From Bradyrhizobium zhengyangense (GTDB taxonomy: Bacteria; Pseudomonadota; Alphaproteobacteria; Rhizobiales; Xanthobacteraceae), in assembly GCF_022012435.1 (NCBI RefSeq), contig NZ_JAKLUA010000001.1, forward strand, positions 1,364,001-1,428,000: a stretch of DNA of 64,000 bases, given 5' to 3'. Of the stretch, positions 46,691 through 55,074 are shown piece by piece. A model generated the notes under the pieces. The model worked only from the letters and a program-made list of their open reading frames with translations. It made no database searches and was not told where the DNA came from. How positions within the stretch are numbered: the first letter of the stretch is position 1; the number at the start of each line of letters is the position of its first letter. A program made the translations under genes and the position numbers.

Positions 46691-48456
46691 CGCGCCTTCA
46701 CGTTCAGCTCGCGGCTGTGGCGGCCGTTGTGTGTCTCGCGCTCGCGCCGCTGGTGCTCAGCCCGTTCAGCATCACGCTGATGAACTATATCGGCATCTAT
46801 TCGCTGGTCGCGATCGGCCTTGCGCTCCTCACCGGCGTCGGCGGCATCGTGTCGTTTGGACAGGCCGCCTTCGTCGGTGTCGCCGCCTATGCCACCGCCT
46901 GGGTCTCCGCGCTGAACGGATACTCGCCGTGGCTCGGCCTCGTCTTCGGCGTGGCGCTGACCTGCTGCGTCGCTGGCATCCTCGGTGTAGTCACCTTGCG
47001 GCTGCAGGGCCATTTCCTGTCGCTCTCGACTGTCGCCTGGGGCCTCGCCATCGGCTTCCTGTTCGGCAATGTCGACGGGCTCGGCCGCTTCAACGGCATC
47101 TCGTCGATCCCGCCGATCAGCGTCGGATCATTCGCGCTTGTGTCCAGCGTCCATATCTATTTCCTGATCTGGGGCATCGTCGCCGTGGTCCTCTTCCTCG
47201 GCTACAACCTCTTGGACTCCCGGCTCGGCCGCGCCATGCGCGCGCTGCGCGGCGGCAACATCCTGGTCGAGAGCCTCGGCATCAATGCCTTCCGGATCAA
47301 GCTCGTCACCTTCGTGATCGCGGCGTTCCTCGCCTCGCTCTCCGGCTGGCTTTACGCCCATATGAGCCGCTTCATCAGCCCGGGGCCGTTCGACGCCGGC
47401 ATGGGCATAGAATATCTGATGATGTCGATGGTCGGCGGCGCCGGCAGCTTGCTTGGCGGCGTCGTGGGGGCTGCCATCGTCACGCTTCTGAAGAACAGCG
47501 TGCAGGACTATCTGCCACTGATCGCCAAGGGCGCATCCGGCCAGCTCGAGATCGTCGCCTTCTCCGCGCTGTTCATCCTGTTCCTGCAATGGGCCCGCCA
47601 AGGCATCGTGCCGTTCGTCGCGCGCTATCTGCCGAAGATCAAGCGCGAGCGGCCGCCGGCCGCGCCACCCCTGCCCCGCCGCCCGCAGCCGACACCGGGC
47701 GAGTTGCTTCTGAAAGTCGACGGTGCCGAGCGCCGGTTCGGCGGCCTCGTCGCGGTGAACAATGTCAGCTTCGAAGTCCGCTCCGGCGAGATCCTCGCCG
47801 TCATCGGCCCGAACGGCGCCGGCAAGAGCACGATGTTCAATTGCCTGACCGGCGCGCTTCGCGTGAACAAGGGCGAGATCGTCTTTGCCGGGCGCCCGAT
47901 CACGCGCGATCCGCAGTCCCGCATCGCCAAGGCCGGCGTCGCCAGGACGTTCCAGCATGTCAAACTGCGGCCGCGCATGAGCCTGCTCGAGAACGTCATG
48001 CTCGGCACCTATGCGCGCACCCGCGCCGGCCTGTTCGCCGGCGCCTTCCGCCTCAACCGGCGCGAGGAGGCGAGCATCCGGCACGAGGCCTTGATGCAGC
48101 TCGAACGCGTCGGGCTCGGCGACAAGCCGTTCGAGCTCGCCGGCAATCTTCCGCTCGGCAACCAGCGGATCCTCGAGATCGCCCGCGCGCTCGCCGCGGA
48201 TCCGGCGCTGCTGGTGCTCGACGAGCCGGCGGCCGGCCTGCGCCGCCAGGAGAAGCTGCGGCTGGCCGAGCTGCTACGGTCACTGCGATCGGACCATCTC
48301 ACCATCCTGATCGTCGAGCATGACATGGAGTTCGTGATGTCGCTGGTCGATCGCATCGTCGTGCTCGATTTCGGCTCTAAGCTTTGCGAAGGCGCGCCCG
48401 CCGCGATCCGCAGCGACGAGCGCGTGCAAGAGGCCTATCTCGGAGGCGTCGCGTGA
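46687..48456 (+). CDS. LivM permease fused to LivG ATPase
   Basis: A 589-residue fusion. Residues 1 to about 320 are a LivM-type permease (GVGGIVSFGQAAFVGVAAYA, SMVGGAGSLLGGVVGA). After a proline-rich linker, residues 340-589 form a LivG ATPase with Walker A GPNGAGKST near 374, a signature reading LPLGNQR, and Walker B LLVLDEPAAGL. The fusion reduces a five-gene importer to four genes. It overlaps the following livF-type gene. Confidence 0.92.
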   Translation: MTRLHVQLAAVAAVVCLALAPLVLSPFSITLMNYIGIYSLVAIGLALLTGVGGIVSFGQAAFVGVAAYATAWVSALNGYSPWLGLVFGVALTCCVAGILGVVTLRLQGHFLSLSTVAWGLAIGFLFGNVDGLGRFNGISSIPPISVGSFALVSSVHIYFLIWGIVAVVLFLGYNLLDSRLGRAMRALRGGNILVESLGINAFRIKLVTFVIAAFLASLSGWLYAHMSRFISPGPFDAGMGIEYLMMSMVGGAGSLLGGVVGAAIVTLLKNSVQDYLPLIAKGASGQLEIVAFSALFILFLQWARQGIVPFVARYLPKIKRERPPAAPPLPRRPQPTPGELLLKVDGAERRFGGLVAVNNVSFEVRSGEILAVIGPNGAGKSTMFNCLTGALRVNKGEIVFAGRPITRDPQSRIAKAGVARTFQHVKLRPRMSLLENVMLGTYARTRAGLFAGAFRLNRREEASIRHEALMQLERVGLGDKPFELAGNLPLGNQRILEIARALAADPALLVLDEPAAGLRRQEKLRLAELLRSLRSDHLTILIVEHDMEFVMSLVDRIVVLDFGSKLCEGAPAAIRSDERVQEAYLGGVA

Positions 48457-49166
48457 CCGAGATGTTTTCGATGACTGACGTCACCGTCTGCTACGACAAT
48501 GTCGAAGCGGTGCGCAACGTTTCGCTGTCGGTCGAGGAAGGGCAGATTGTCACCGTGATCGGCCCGAACGGTGCCGGCAAGACCACGCTCTTGATGGCAG
48601 CGATCGGCCTGCTCGCTTCGCGCGGCCGCCTCGTCTTTCAGGGCAACGACATCGGCAGGATGTCGGTCGAGGATCGCGTCGAGCACCGGCTCTGCCTCGT
48701 GCCGGAAAAGCGCGAGCTGTTCTCCGACATGTCGGTCGCCGACAACCTCCTGCTCGGCTCCTACAGCCTGCGCGATCGCTCCGGCGTGCAGAAGACGCTC
48801 GACGAGGTCTACGACCGCTTCCCGCGCCTGAAGGAGCGGCAGCGCCAGGCCGCCGGCACCCTCTCCGGCGGCGAGCGCCAGATGCTCGCGCTCGGCCGCG
48901 CGCTGATGGCGAAGCCCAAGCTGCTGATGCTGGACGAGCCGAGCCTCGGCCTTGCGCCGCTGATCGTGCGCGAGATCTTCCGCACCATCGCATCGCTGCG
49001 CGATCTCGGCGTCTCGATCCTGCTGGTCGAGCAGAACGCCCGCGCCGCGCTGGAGACGGCCGACTACGGCTATGTGCTCGAGACCGGCGAGATCGTGCAG
49101 TCCGGCCCTGCGAAGGATCTGATCCACGATAAGAGGCTGATCACGGCCTATCTCGGCGGGCATTGA
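48453..49166 (+). CDS. Branched-chain-type ABC ATPase, LivF type
   Basis: A 237-residue ATPase with Walker A GPNGAGKTT, signature LSGGERQMLALGRALM and Walker B LLMLDEPSLGLAP. GTG at 48453 is chosen because GGAGG (48442-48446) precedes it by six bases; an ATG at 48462 is too far. It overlaps the LivM-LivG stop by four bases and ends the operon. Confidence 0.92.
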   Translation: MTEMFSMTDVTVCYDNVEAVRNVSLSVEEGQIVTVIGPNGAGKTTLLMAAIGLLASRGRLVFQGNDIGRMSVEDRVEHRLCLVPEKRELFSDMSVADNLLLGSYSLRDRSGVQKTLDEVYDRFPRLKERQRQAAGTLSGGERQMLALGRALMAKPKLLMLDEPSLGLAPLIVREIFRTIASLRDLGVSILLVEQNARAALETADYGYVLETGEIVQSGPAKDLIHDKRLITAYLGGH

Positions 49167-49669
49167 GGCCGGTCCGACCAGAACAGCCGAAAACAACCCC
49201 ATGCACAGTAGCCGGTAGCATCGACGTCAATGGCTTAGTCCTCTCTTGCGGATTTTGCGAAATTCGCTTGTTCCGTCGGGCAAAACAGTGGCATAGTGTC
49301 ATCATCCCGCTCGTGACCCAAGCGCTAACACTTGCGTCCCGGGCGCGCACGCAAAGGCGAATGCCGGGTTCGTATGGCCACGCGGAAGTCTCAAGGTCAG
49401 CCAAAGCGTTATGCGCGCCCCCCCCGGGGGCCGGCGTCGTTCAAGCCAGAGGCATGCCGAATCCGGTTTTGATAGCGGATTGAACCGACGGCAATTCACC
49501 TCACTGCTTTACCTAGCATAGTGTGAAGTACATCATATTAAACCCCTGCGTGCAGTGCTCTACTTAGCGAATATTCGACTGCACGACGATCAATTCGAAA
49601 TGAAGCCCATGCTCGTCGACACCAAAGGCTCGCGAGCTAAGCCATGTCCTGCCGAGGGAGGCTAACTCC
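49167..49669. other. Gene-free spacer before the CHAT island
   Basis: No convincing gene is present. The stretch CGTCGGGCAAAAC at about 49275 shares its CGTCGGGCAA core with the repeat at 14.7 kb and looks like Bradyrhizobium dispersed repeat sequence. A CCCCCGGGGG palindrome lies at 49421-49430. From about 49500 the base composition drops and AT-rich words appear (TAGCATAGTGTGAAGTACAT), marking the left edge of the foreign-looking island, which must contain its promoter. Confidence 0.5.
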
Positions 49670-51592
49670 ATGGTGTGGCTACTGATCGGTTGGAAGAAAT
49701 ATTATGAGACACCAGTTGACGAGTCCGGCGCCGCGGTCGGTCCCGCGCGACTCGTTCGCGAGGAACCAATCTACGCAGATTTATCTCCTCAAGAGCTAGA
49801 GCGATACCACGCCTTATCCGACGACCAAGAACGACAGAAATTTTTAGAGGGCGTCACCACCACCACTTCCAAGCCTCCGGACTATGAGCCTTCTGTTGAG
49901 TCCTTGCGGGACTTGACGCGCGAACTTTCTGACCTGGCAACAAAGATCCAGGTCCGTTCAGAAGGCAGTCGTGCACATAATCGCGCCGCTGCGGAGACGC
50001 GCGTCAATGCACAGGATAGTTCTGCTGAACCAACCGGTCGAGTGACGTCCAATCGCGCCGCTGGGGCGCGTCCCCGAACAACGTCCGAGAATCGTTCAAC
50101 AAATGGAGCAACTGGCGGCGCCATCAAAGCCTTGGGGAGACTCATTCGCGATCGCGCCTTGAGAAGCGGCGCAGAAATCACGGCCAGCCCGGAGGCTGAA
50201 ACGGATGCCGCAAGCGCTGACCCGGATCCATTTCAATCTCCGTTTTCATGTAACGTGGTCGCGACTTTTGACGAATTTTGCAAAAAGGCGAACTTCAACC
50301 CTCCTACTCCCCTCGCATTCGATGCGCTACGCCTCTTCAAGGACTTCGAAAAGGAACAGCAACCGCAATCGCCAGGCAAAATCCAGTTGGCACTATCAGG
50401 GGAACGAAGGAGATTGGAGAGCACGATTGCCGAACATCAATGGCGGTTAGATGCCGTCAAGGGAAAGCTCGGTACATTGCCTTGGCGCGCACTGGCGATC
50501 TCTTCGTCTGGACTGAAGCGAAAGAGAAGGAAGAGCCGTGAGCTGTTGCTCCTCGACGAGCTCAACGTGCGGGGTGCTGCCTGGACAAAATTGGGCCAAG
50601 CGAAGGTCAGTTTTGACCCGGACCCGATTGGTAAAGCTACAAGACAAAAGATCAACCAGGCTGCGCGCCTTCTCGCTTCGGATTGGTCGGACAAGATACG
50701 TGTAGAAGATCAAGGCGTATTCTCTGTCTACCAGGACACTGAAGAGGGCCAGACAATTATTCAATTCGCATCGGGACAAGCGGGCAGTGTTTTCGTTACC
50801 TTGCCGGGCCTTCTCGATCCGACAGACGTCGCAAGACAGGTCTTGGAGGCAATGCGAGGCGCGCTGGCCGATGGACTTAATCCATCGGATCCGGTGGTCG
50901 TTCTAAATGGTGCGTTCCCAGAAATAAACATGAAGGAAATAATATCCGGGCGAGTTGTCGTGAGATCGCGATCCGATCAGGCCGAGCCGATAATGCAACG
51001 GATAGGGATGCTCTATGACAGGGCTCCACTCACACCAGAGAACACGTCAATTCTTTCGGCAATGCCAGAATCGGCGGAGGACCTCGCCCGCTTAGGTCTC
51101 GATTCTGCGGATTTTGATCTTTGGGAAGCATTACCTCAAGCCTACGGGCAAACGATAGCTGACCGCGGTTTCTCGCCTGCCTCTACCACACATGCGACAG
51201 CGTCAGAGTTCTCCCGCGCGCTGCGGAGCAAGGAGAACGTGATCGTCCTGGTTGCTCACGCAGAGAGCGACTGTCTCTATTTCCCGGACGGATCGCAAGT
51301 GCGGCCTGCCGATATCGAAGCGATGCGCGACGAGATCGATCGCAACAAGCCGGTTGTCTATCTCTTTTGTTGCGAGACGGCACAATACTCAATGGTGGAG
51401 TCCATTTCTCAAACCCTGTTGCGGTGTGGTGCGGCGGCCGTAGTGGCCCCTCAGGAAACCATTCGGCCGGATCTATCGCGACCGTTGTTCTCCAACTTCC
51501 TTGCGCTGGCCTCGGGACAGCCCCCAATTACGGGTCTTCGTGACGCTGAAAATGCTACCGGCAATTACAGTATGGAGACGTGGCTTGGCTAA
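49670..51592 (+). CDS. CHAT-domain (caspase-like) protease of unknown system
   Basis: A 640-residue protein. The C-terminal 140 residues look like a CHAT cysteine-protease domain: VIVLVAHAES with His530, then VVYLFCCETAQ with Cys568, then LLRCGAAAVVAPQETI and FSNFLALASG. Residues 100-180 are low-complexity and probably disordered; the middle has no family I recognise. GGGAGG at 49656-49661 fixes the ATG. Base composition and codon use (ATA, TTA, AGA) are more AT-rich than the neighbours. It overlaps a small membrane-protein gene. Bacterial CHAT and caspase-like proteases often act in defence or cell death. Confidence 0.65.
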   Translation: MVWLLIGWKKYYETPVDESGAAVGPARLVREEPIYADLSPQELERYHALSDDQERQKFLEGVTTTTSKPPDYEPSVESLRDLTRELSDLATKIQVRSEGSRAHNRAAAETRVNAQDSSAEPTGRVTSNRAAGARPRTTSENRSTNGATGGAIKALGRLIRDRALRSGAEITASPEAETDAASADPDPFQSPFSCNVVATFDEFCKKANFNPPTPLAFDALRLFKDFEKEQQPQSPGKIQLALSGERRRLESTIAEHQWRLDAVKGKLGTLPWRALAISSSGLKRKRRKSRELLLLDELNVRGAAWTKLGQAKVSFDPDPIGKATRQKINQAARLLASDWSDKIRVEDQGVFSVYQDTEEGQTIIQFASGQAGSVFVTLPGLLDPTDVARQVLEAMRGALADGLNPSDPVVVLNGAFPEINMKEIISGRVVVRSRSDQAEPIMQRIGMLYDRAPLTPENTSILSAMPESAEDLARLGLDSADFDLWEALPQAYGQTIADRGFSPASTTHATASEFSRALRSKENVIVLVAHAESDCLYFPDGSQVRPADIEAMRDEIDRNKPVVYLFCCETAQYSMVESISQTLLRCGAAAVVAPQETIRPDLSRPLFSNFLALASGQPPITGLRDAENATGNYSMETWLG

Positions 51593-51932
51593 CATCATCA
51601 ACTACTTTTCACTTTGGACTACGGTCCCCGAACTCGGCGGTTCGAGCGGTCAAAGCCGTGTGCGACAACCCTTGATCCTCTTGGGTGTTTTGCTCGGCGC
51701 GTTGGCCAAGGTCGTCTACGACTGGCTGACTTCTCAGGCATCCGCTTCGCTCAGTTGGTCATCTTTTGCTGTGGCGGCGATTGCCGGGCTCGTTGCCTTT
51801 CCTTACCTATACGAGAAGGCTGGTCTCAACCGTGGGCAGCTCACCTTGGCTAAATGGTTAGTAGCATTTCAAAATGGCTTCTTCTGGAGCGTTGCAATGG
51901 ATGCGATATCCAAGCTCCACGGGCACGGTTGA
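51585..51932 (+). CDS. Small multi-pass membrane protein paired with the CHAT protease
   Basis: A 115-residue hydrophobic protein. Predicted membrane segments are residues 28-48 (LILLGVLLGALAKVVYDWL), 57-76 (SFAVAAIAGLVAFPYLY) and a more amphipathic stretch at 88-110. There is no signal peptide. TTG at 51585 is preceded by GGAGA with six bases of spacing and overlaps the protease stop by eight bases, so translation is coupled. It resembles no family I know. It could be the protease's membrane effector, or its anchor. Confidence 0.6.
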   Translation: MANIINYFSLWTTVPELGGSSGQSRVRQPLILLGVLLGALAKVVYDWLTSQASASLSWSSFAVAAIAGLVAFPYLYEKAGLNRGQLTLAKWLVAFQNGFFWSVAMDAISKLHGHG

Positions 51933-52054
51933 AAGCGCGGGCTTGGCCCTATGATTTTGGGGTCATCTTTCCAATTGGCAAACACACCCGGCGAGATTCT
52001 CGCGCCGTTTCCATCCACCATCGCCCTCACGGGAGGAAGCAGAGGCCTCGCCCC

Positions 52055-52723
52055 TCACCCCGTGATCAACGGAGCACGATGCAGCCAATCAACGCTGCGC
52101 AGTTGATCCAGGACGAATGTCGCGACGTCCTGTCGGGAGATGCTGCCGCCGTGGAAATCCGAGAGATCCGTCAGGGCCCGTACCGAGCTACGACCCGGCT
52201 TGTCATTCAGAACAGTGGGACGAATGAGGACCCAGTCGAGCCCGCTCTCCCTCACAATGGCTTCCTGCCTGTCCTTGTCGGCATACACCTTCTTCAAAAG
52301 CAGCGGAAAGATCACGCGATCGAACAGGAAGCCGCCGTGCCCGCGGCTGTCGCCGGCGCCCATCCCCGTGATGGCCACCAGGCGAGAGACGCGCTCGGCC
52401 GTCATCGCCTGGACGAGCGCGCGCGTCGCGGTCGAGAGCAGCGTCACCTCGCGGAAGGGGCTTGCCGGGGTGCCAAGCGCGCTGACGACGGCGTCCTGTC
52501 CCCTGAGCACTTCGCGAAGCACCTTCTCGTCGCGCACGTCGCCGACAACGAGCCGGGCGCCGTTCAGATCGCCCGCCTTTTCCGGTGACCGCACCAGCGC
52601 GGTGACCTGATGGCCGCGGGCAAGCGCCTGCTTGACGATCTGGCGTCCGGTGCCGCCGGTTGCGCCAAGAACCAGGATCTTCGTTGCGGATGTCTTCGCG
52701 TTGTTGTCCGTGAGCGTATTCAT
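52055..52723 (-). CDS. NAD(P)-binding NmrA/SDR-like protein
   Basis: A 222-residue atypical SDR. ILVLGATGGTGRQIVKQAL is the dinucleotide loop, and ALVRSPEKA and VVGDVRD are typical of NAD(P)H-binding NmrA-like reductases. The ATG at 52723 sits five bases after GGAGG; the longer frame is not supported. It lies 58 bases downstream of the SRPBCC gene and probably shares its transcript. No substrate can be assigned. Confidence 0.85.
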   Translation of the reverse strand: MNTLTDNNAKTSATKILVLGATGGTGRQIVKQALARGHQVTALVRSPEKAGDLNGARLVVGDVRDEKVLREVLRGQDAVVSALGTPASPFREVTLLSTATRALVQAMTAERVSRLVAITGMGAGDSRGHGGFLFDRVIFPLLLKKVYADKDRQEAIVRESGLDWVLIRPTVLNDKPGRSSVRALTDLSDFHGGSISRQDVATFVLDQLRSVDWLHRAPLITG

Positions 52724-52781
52724 TGTTGCCTCCATGAATGAGAGTGATCGGGGACCAGATTGCTCGGCGTAATGGGATTGG

Positions 52782-53255
52782 TCAGAGCGTGCCGTCGGCC
52801 AGCAGCTCGCGGGTGCGCTTGAGCGTCGACAGCAGCGCGGCCCTGTAGCCCTTGTCGCTGTCGGACTGCGCCTGCTCGGCCTGCTCCTCGGGACCATCAG
52901 GCTGCTTTCCGCGCAGGCCGAGATAGCAGTAGAATGTAAGCTGCAGCTCGCCGGCGTCGTTCTCGACGATCTCGTTGATGATGGCGCCTTCGCGCGGGCC
53001 GGTGGCCTGGAAGAACGTGACCTTGCTCCGCGGCTCGAGCGTGATGATCTCGCGCAGATCCGCGCCGGCGATGGTGGCTTCGCGCACCAGGTGCGTTGCG
53101 CTCTCCTCGACGACGTCGCAGCGCGTGCAGAGGCCGGGCGGCAGAAAAAGACGGGCGTCGCGCGCCTTGAGCTCTAGCCCTTTCCAGACCTGCTCGCGGG
53201 TCAGCGTGGCTTCGCCCTCAAGGTTCACCGGGACGGTGGCGGTCGAATAGATCAT
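52782..53255 (-). CDS. SRPBCC-fold protein, DUF1857/AtaL-like
   Basis: A 157-residue small-molecule-binding fold protein. VNLEGEATLTREQVWKGLELKARDA and the pattern up to LTFYCYLGLRG match the AtaL-like DUF1857 family, whose role is not settled. An AAGGA site precedes the ATG. It heads the two-gene minus-strand unit with the NmrA-like gene. Confidence 0.75.
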   Translation of the reverse strand: MIYSTATVPVNLEGEATLTREQVWKGLELKARDARLFLPPGLCTRCDVVEESATHLVREATIAGADLREIITLEPRSKVTFFQATGPREGAIINEIVENDAGELQLTFYCYLGLRGKQPDGPEEQAEQAQSDSDKGYRAALLSTLKRTRELLADGTL

Positions 53256-53599
53256 GACGATGGTCCTTGTCGCTGTGGTTGACGTTCGGCCGCGTCAGTG
53301 GTGTCGACCGAGTTCGTAGCCACGAAACTAGCGATCCAAATCAATCACGATAGCCGACGATTTTGGACAGTCCGTCTCACTGGTGGAACGATCGCTTCCG
53401 AGAGCGGCCGTTAGGCCGGGCGCCCGCAATCGCCTGAGCACCGGCAGGCTCGTCATGGTTGCGGCTATGGCGATGCGGAACTCGTGCGCCTCTCGGCCAT
53501 GCCTAAGTCGCAGCAGTCTCGTTCCGTGATTGAGCTCGTGCTAACCAGCACGCCCCCGTCTTGCAAACGTGGACCAGACCGCTCGCTCGAGGAAACGCC
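53256..53599. other. Gene-free spacer
   Basis: 344 bases between the divergent SRPBCC and cupin genes. Short frames here lack ribosome sites and family signatures. A TTGACG hexamer near 53279 could be a -35 element but no good -10 follows. Nothing else is seen. Confidence 0.4.
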
Positions 53600-53953
53600 A
53601 TGAAAGCACCCGCAAATCTCGCCGAGAAGCTCGCAACATTCACCGACCGTTTCTCTCCGCGCACGGTCGCGACTTACAACGACAATGACATTATGGTGGC
53701 CAAGCTCGAGGGGCCCTTTCATTGGCACAAGCACGAGGATACGGACGACTTTTTTCTCGTGCTCAGCGGGACGCTCGACATCGAACTGCGGGATCGCACG
53801 GTCACACTCAACCCGGGCGAGGTTTTTGTCGTCCCCAAGGGCGTTGAGCACAGGCCCGTGGCGCGGGGCGAAGTGCACATCCTCTTGATCGAACCGACGG
53901 GGACGCCGAATTCGGGTGACAAGGCCACCGCGGCGCCTCGTATCCTCGTCTGA
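53600..53953 (+). CDS. Small cupin-domain protein
   Basis: A 117-residue single-cupin protein. The first metal motif is present as HWHKHEDTDDFFLVLSG and the second as GEVFVVPKGVEHRP. These carry the usual His, Glu and His ligands. Such small cupins include sugar isomerases and sensing domains, and no specific function follows. ATG at 53600 has an AGGAAA site. The next gene is convergent, with no spacer. Confidence 0.85.
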   Translation: MKAPANLAEKLATFTDRFSPRTVATYNDNDIMVAKLEGPFHWHKHEDTDDFFLVLSGTLDIELRDRTVTLNPGEVFVVPKGVEHRPVARGEVHILLIEPTGTPNSGDKATAAPRILV

Positions 53954-54334
53954 TCAACCCGCGTTCGCGATCAGAGGGATCGCCGCCAGGATCATCAGCG
54001 CCGCGGTGAGGCCATGGACACCCAACGCCCTCGCCGTCGAGCCCTTCGCGGCGAGGATGAGCGACATGTCACCCACGGGGATGATCGCTTCGATCAGCAG
54101 CACCACGCCGAGCATCCGCGGGCCGCCCCACGCCATCAAGGCGAGCACGACCAGTCCCGAGACGACGTCGCGCACGCCCTTGAGCCGCAGCCACCAGGCG
54201 ACGTTCGGCCCCTGCTCGGGAAGCGGCAGGCCAAAGCTCTGCGTCACGGCCCGCGGGTTGGTCAGGTACATGACTCCGATGGCGATGATGCCGAGGGCCG
54301 CTAGCCACGCCACAGCGATTGAAAACCAGGACAT
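53954..54334 (-). CDS. DUF4267-like small membrane protein
   Basis: A 126-residue inner-membrane protein with four hydrophobic segments and the motif LRLKGVRDVVSGL in the second loop, as in DUF4267 proteins. Function is unknown. It is divergent from a TetR gene, with a perfect palindrome between them, so it is probably the TetR target. Confidence 0.75.
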   Translation of the reverse strand: MSWFSIAVAWLAALGIIAIGVMYLTNPRAVTQSFGLPLPEQGPNVAWWLRLKGVRDVVSGLVVLALMAWGGPRMLGVVLLIEAIIPVGDMSLILAAKGSTARALGVHGLTAALMILAAIPLIANAG

Positions 54335-54363
54335 AGACGCCTCCTTCTTTCGTTACTAACTAT

Positions 54364-54378
54364 TCTAGCATTGCTAGA
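54364..54378. promoter_or_regulatory. Perfect 15-bp palindrome, probable TetR operator
   Basis: TCTAGCA-T-TGCTAGA lies 30 bases before the DUF4267 gene and 50 bases before the tetR gene. It is exactly symmetrical around one base, the usual form of a TetR-family operator controlling a divergent pair. Confidence 0.65.
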
Positions 54379-54428
54379 TTATCAAGTACCGCTATTATGT
54401 CGCGCCATCACGGTTTGGAGATCAGGTC

Positions 54429-54998
54429 TTGGGTGTCGCCGAGAGGAAAACCAGGGAGCGGGCCGACCGGGAGCACCGCATCACGGCGGCGGCTCGGCTG
54501 ATTGCCGAGCGGGAGGGATGGCCTGCCGTCACGATCCGGCGGCTTGCCGACGAGATCGAATACAGCCAGCCTGTGGTCTATTCTCACTTCGAGAACAGGG
54601 ACGCGATCGTGACAGCGGTCGCGCTCGAAGGGTTCGGCGAACTCGCCAAAGCGCTTCGAAAGGCCGCGCACCGATCGGGAGATCGAGGAAAAGCGATCGA
54701 GAACGTCGCAATGGCGTATCTCACCTTTGCGCGCCAGCACCCGGCGCTCTATGAGGCGATGTTCACTCTGCCGACCAGCCTCCGCTTCGCGGAAGCCGAC
54801 ACCAAGCCGGAGTTGAAGGACGGTTTTGCGGCGCTGGCTTCCGTAGTCGCGCCATCGAGAAGCGACGTCGAGGTCGCGACCGAGACATTCTGGGCGGCTC
54901 TTCACGGATTGGCCGAGCTCGAGCGCTCCGGTCGGATCAGGAAGAGTGCGCGTGATCAGCGAATAGCGTTAGTGGTGCGCGGACTTCTTGACTCCTGA
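54429..54998 (+). CDS. TetR-family transcriptional regulator
   Basis: A 189-residue repressor. The N-terminal helix-turn-helix (VTIRRLADEIEYSQPVVYSHFENRDAIV) is clear and the C-terminal domain has a TetR_C-like pattern. TTG at 54429 follows GGAGATCAGG. It probably represses itself and the divergent DUF4267 gene through the palindrome between them. Confidence 0.88.
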   Translation: MGVAERKTRERADREHRITAAARLIAEREGWPAVTIRRLADEIEYSQPVVYSHFENRDAIVTAVALEGFGELAKALRKAAHRSGDRGKAIENVAMAYLTFARQHPALYEAMFTLPTSLRFAEADTKPELKDGFAALASVVAPSRSDVEVATETFWAALHGLAELERSGRIRKSARDQRIALVVRGLLDS

Positions 54999-55074
54999 GC
55001 AAGACAAGACGAACGCGCAGTGCGATCAACCCGGCGGCGCGGCCGGGTCGCTCACCAAATCACAGGTGGCCCGT

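Noticed and set aside
49167..49669. An IS element or integrase gene beside the CHAT island
   Set aside because: No transposase or integrase motif and no terminal inverted repeats were found; only a repeat-like word and a change in composition.
51585..51932. Bacterial gasdermin as partner of the CHAT protease
   Set aside because: At 115 residues and made of helices, it lacks the size and beta-rich pore domain of bacterial gasdermins.
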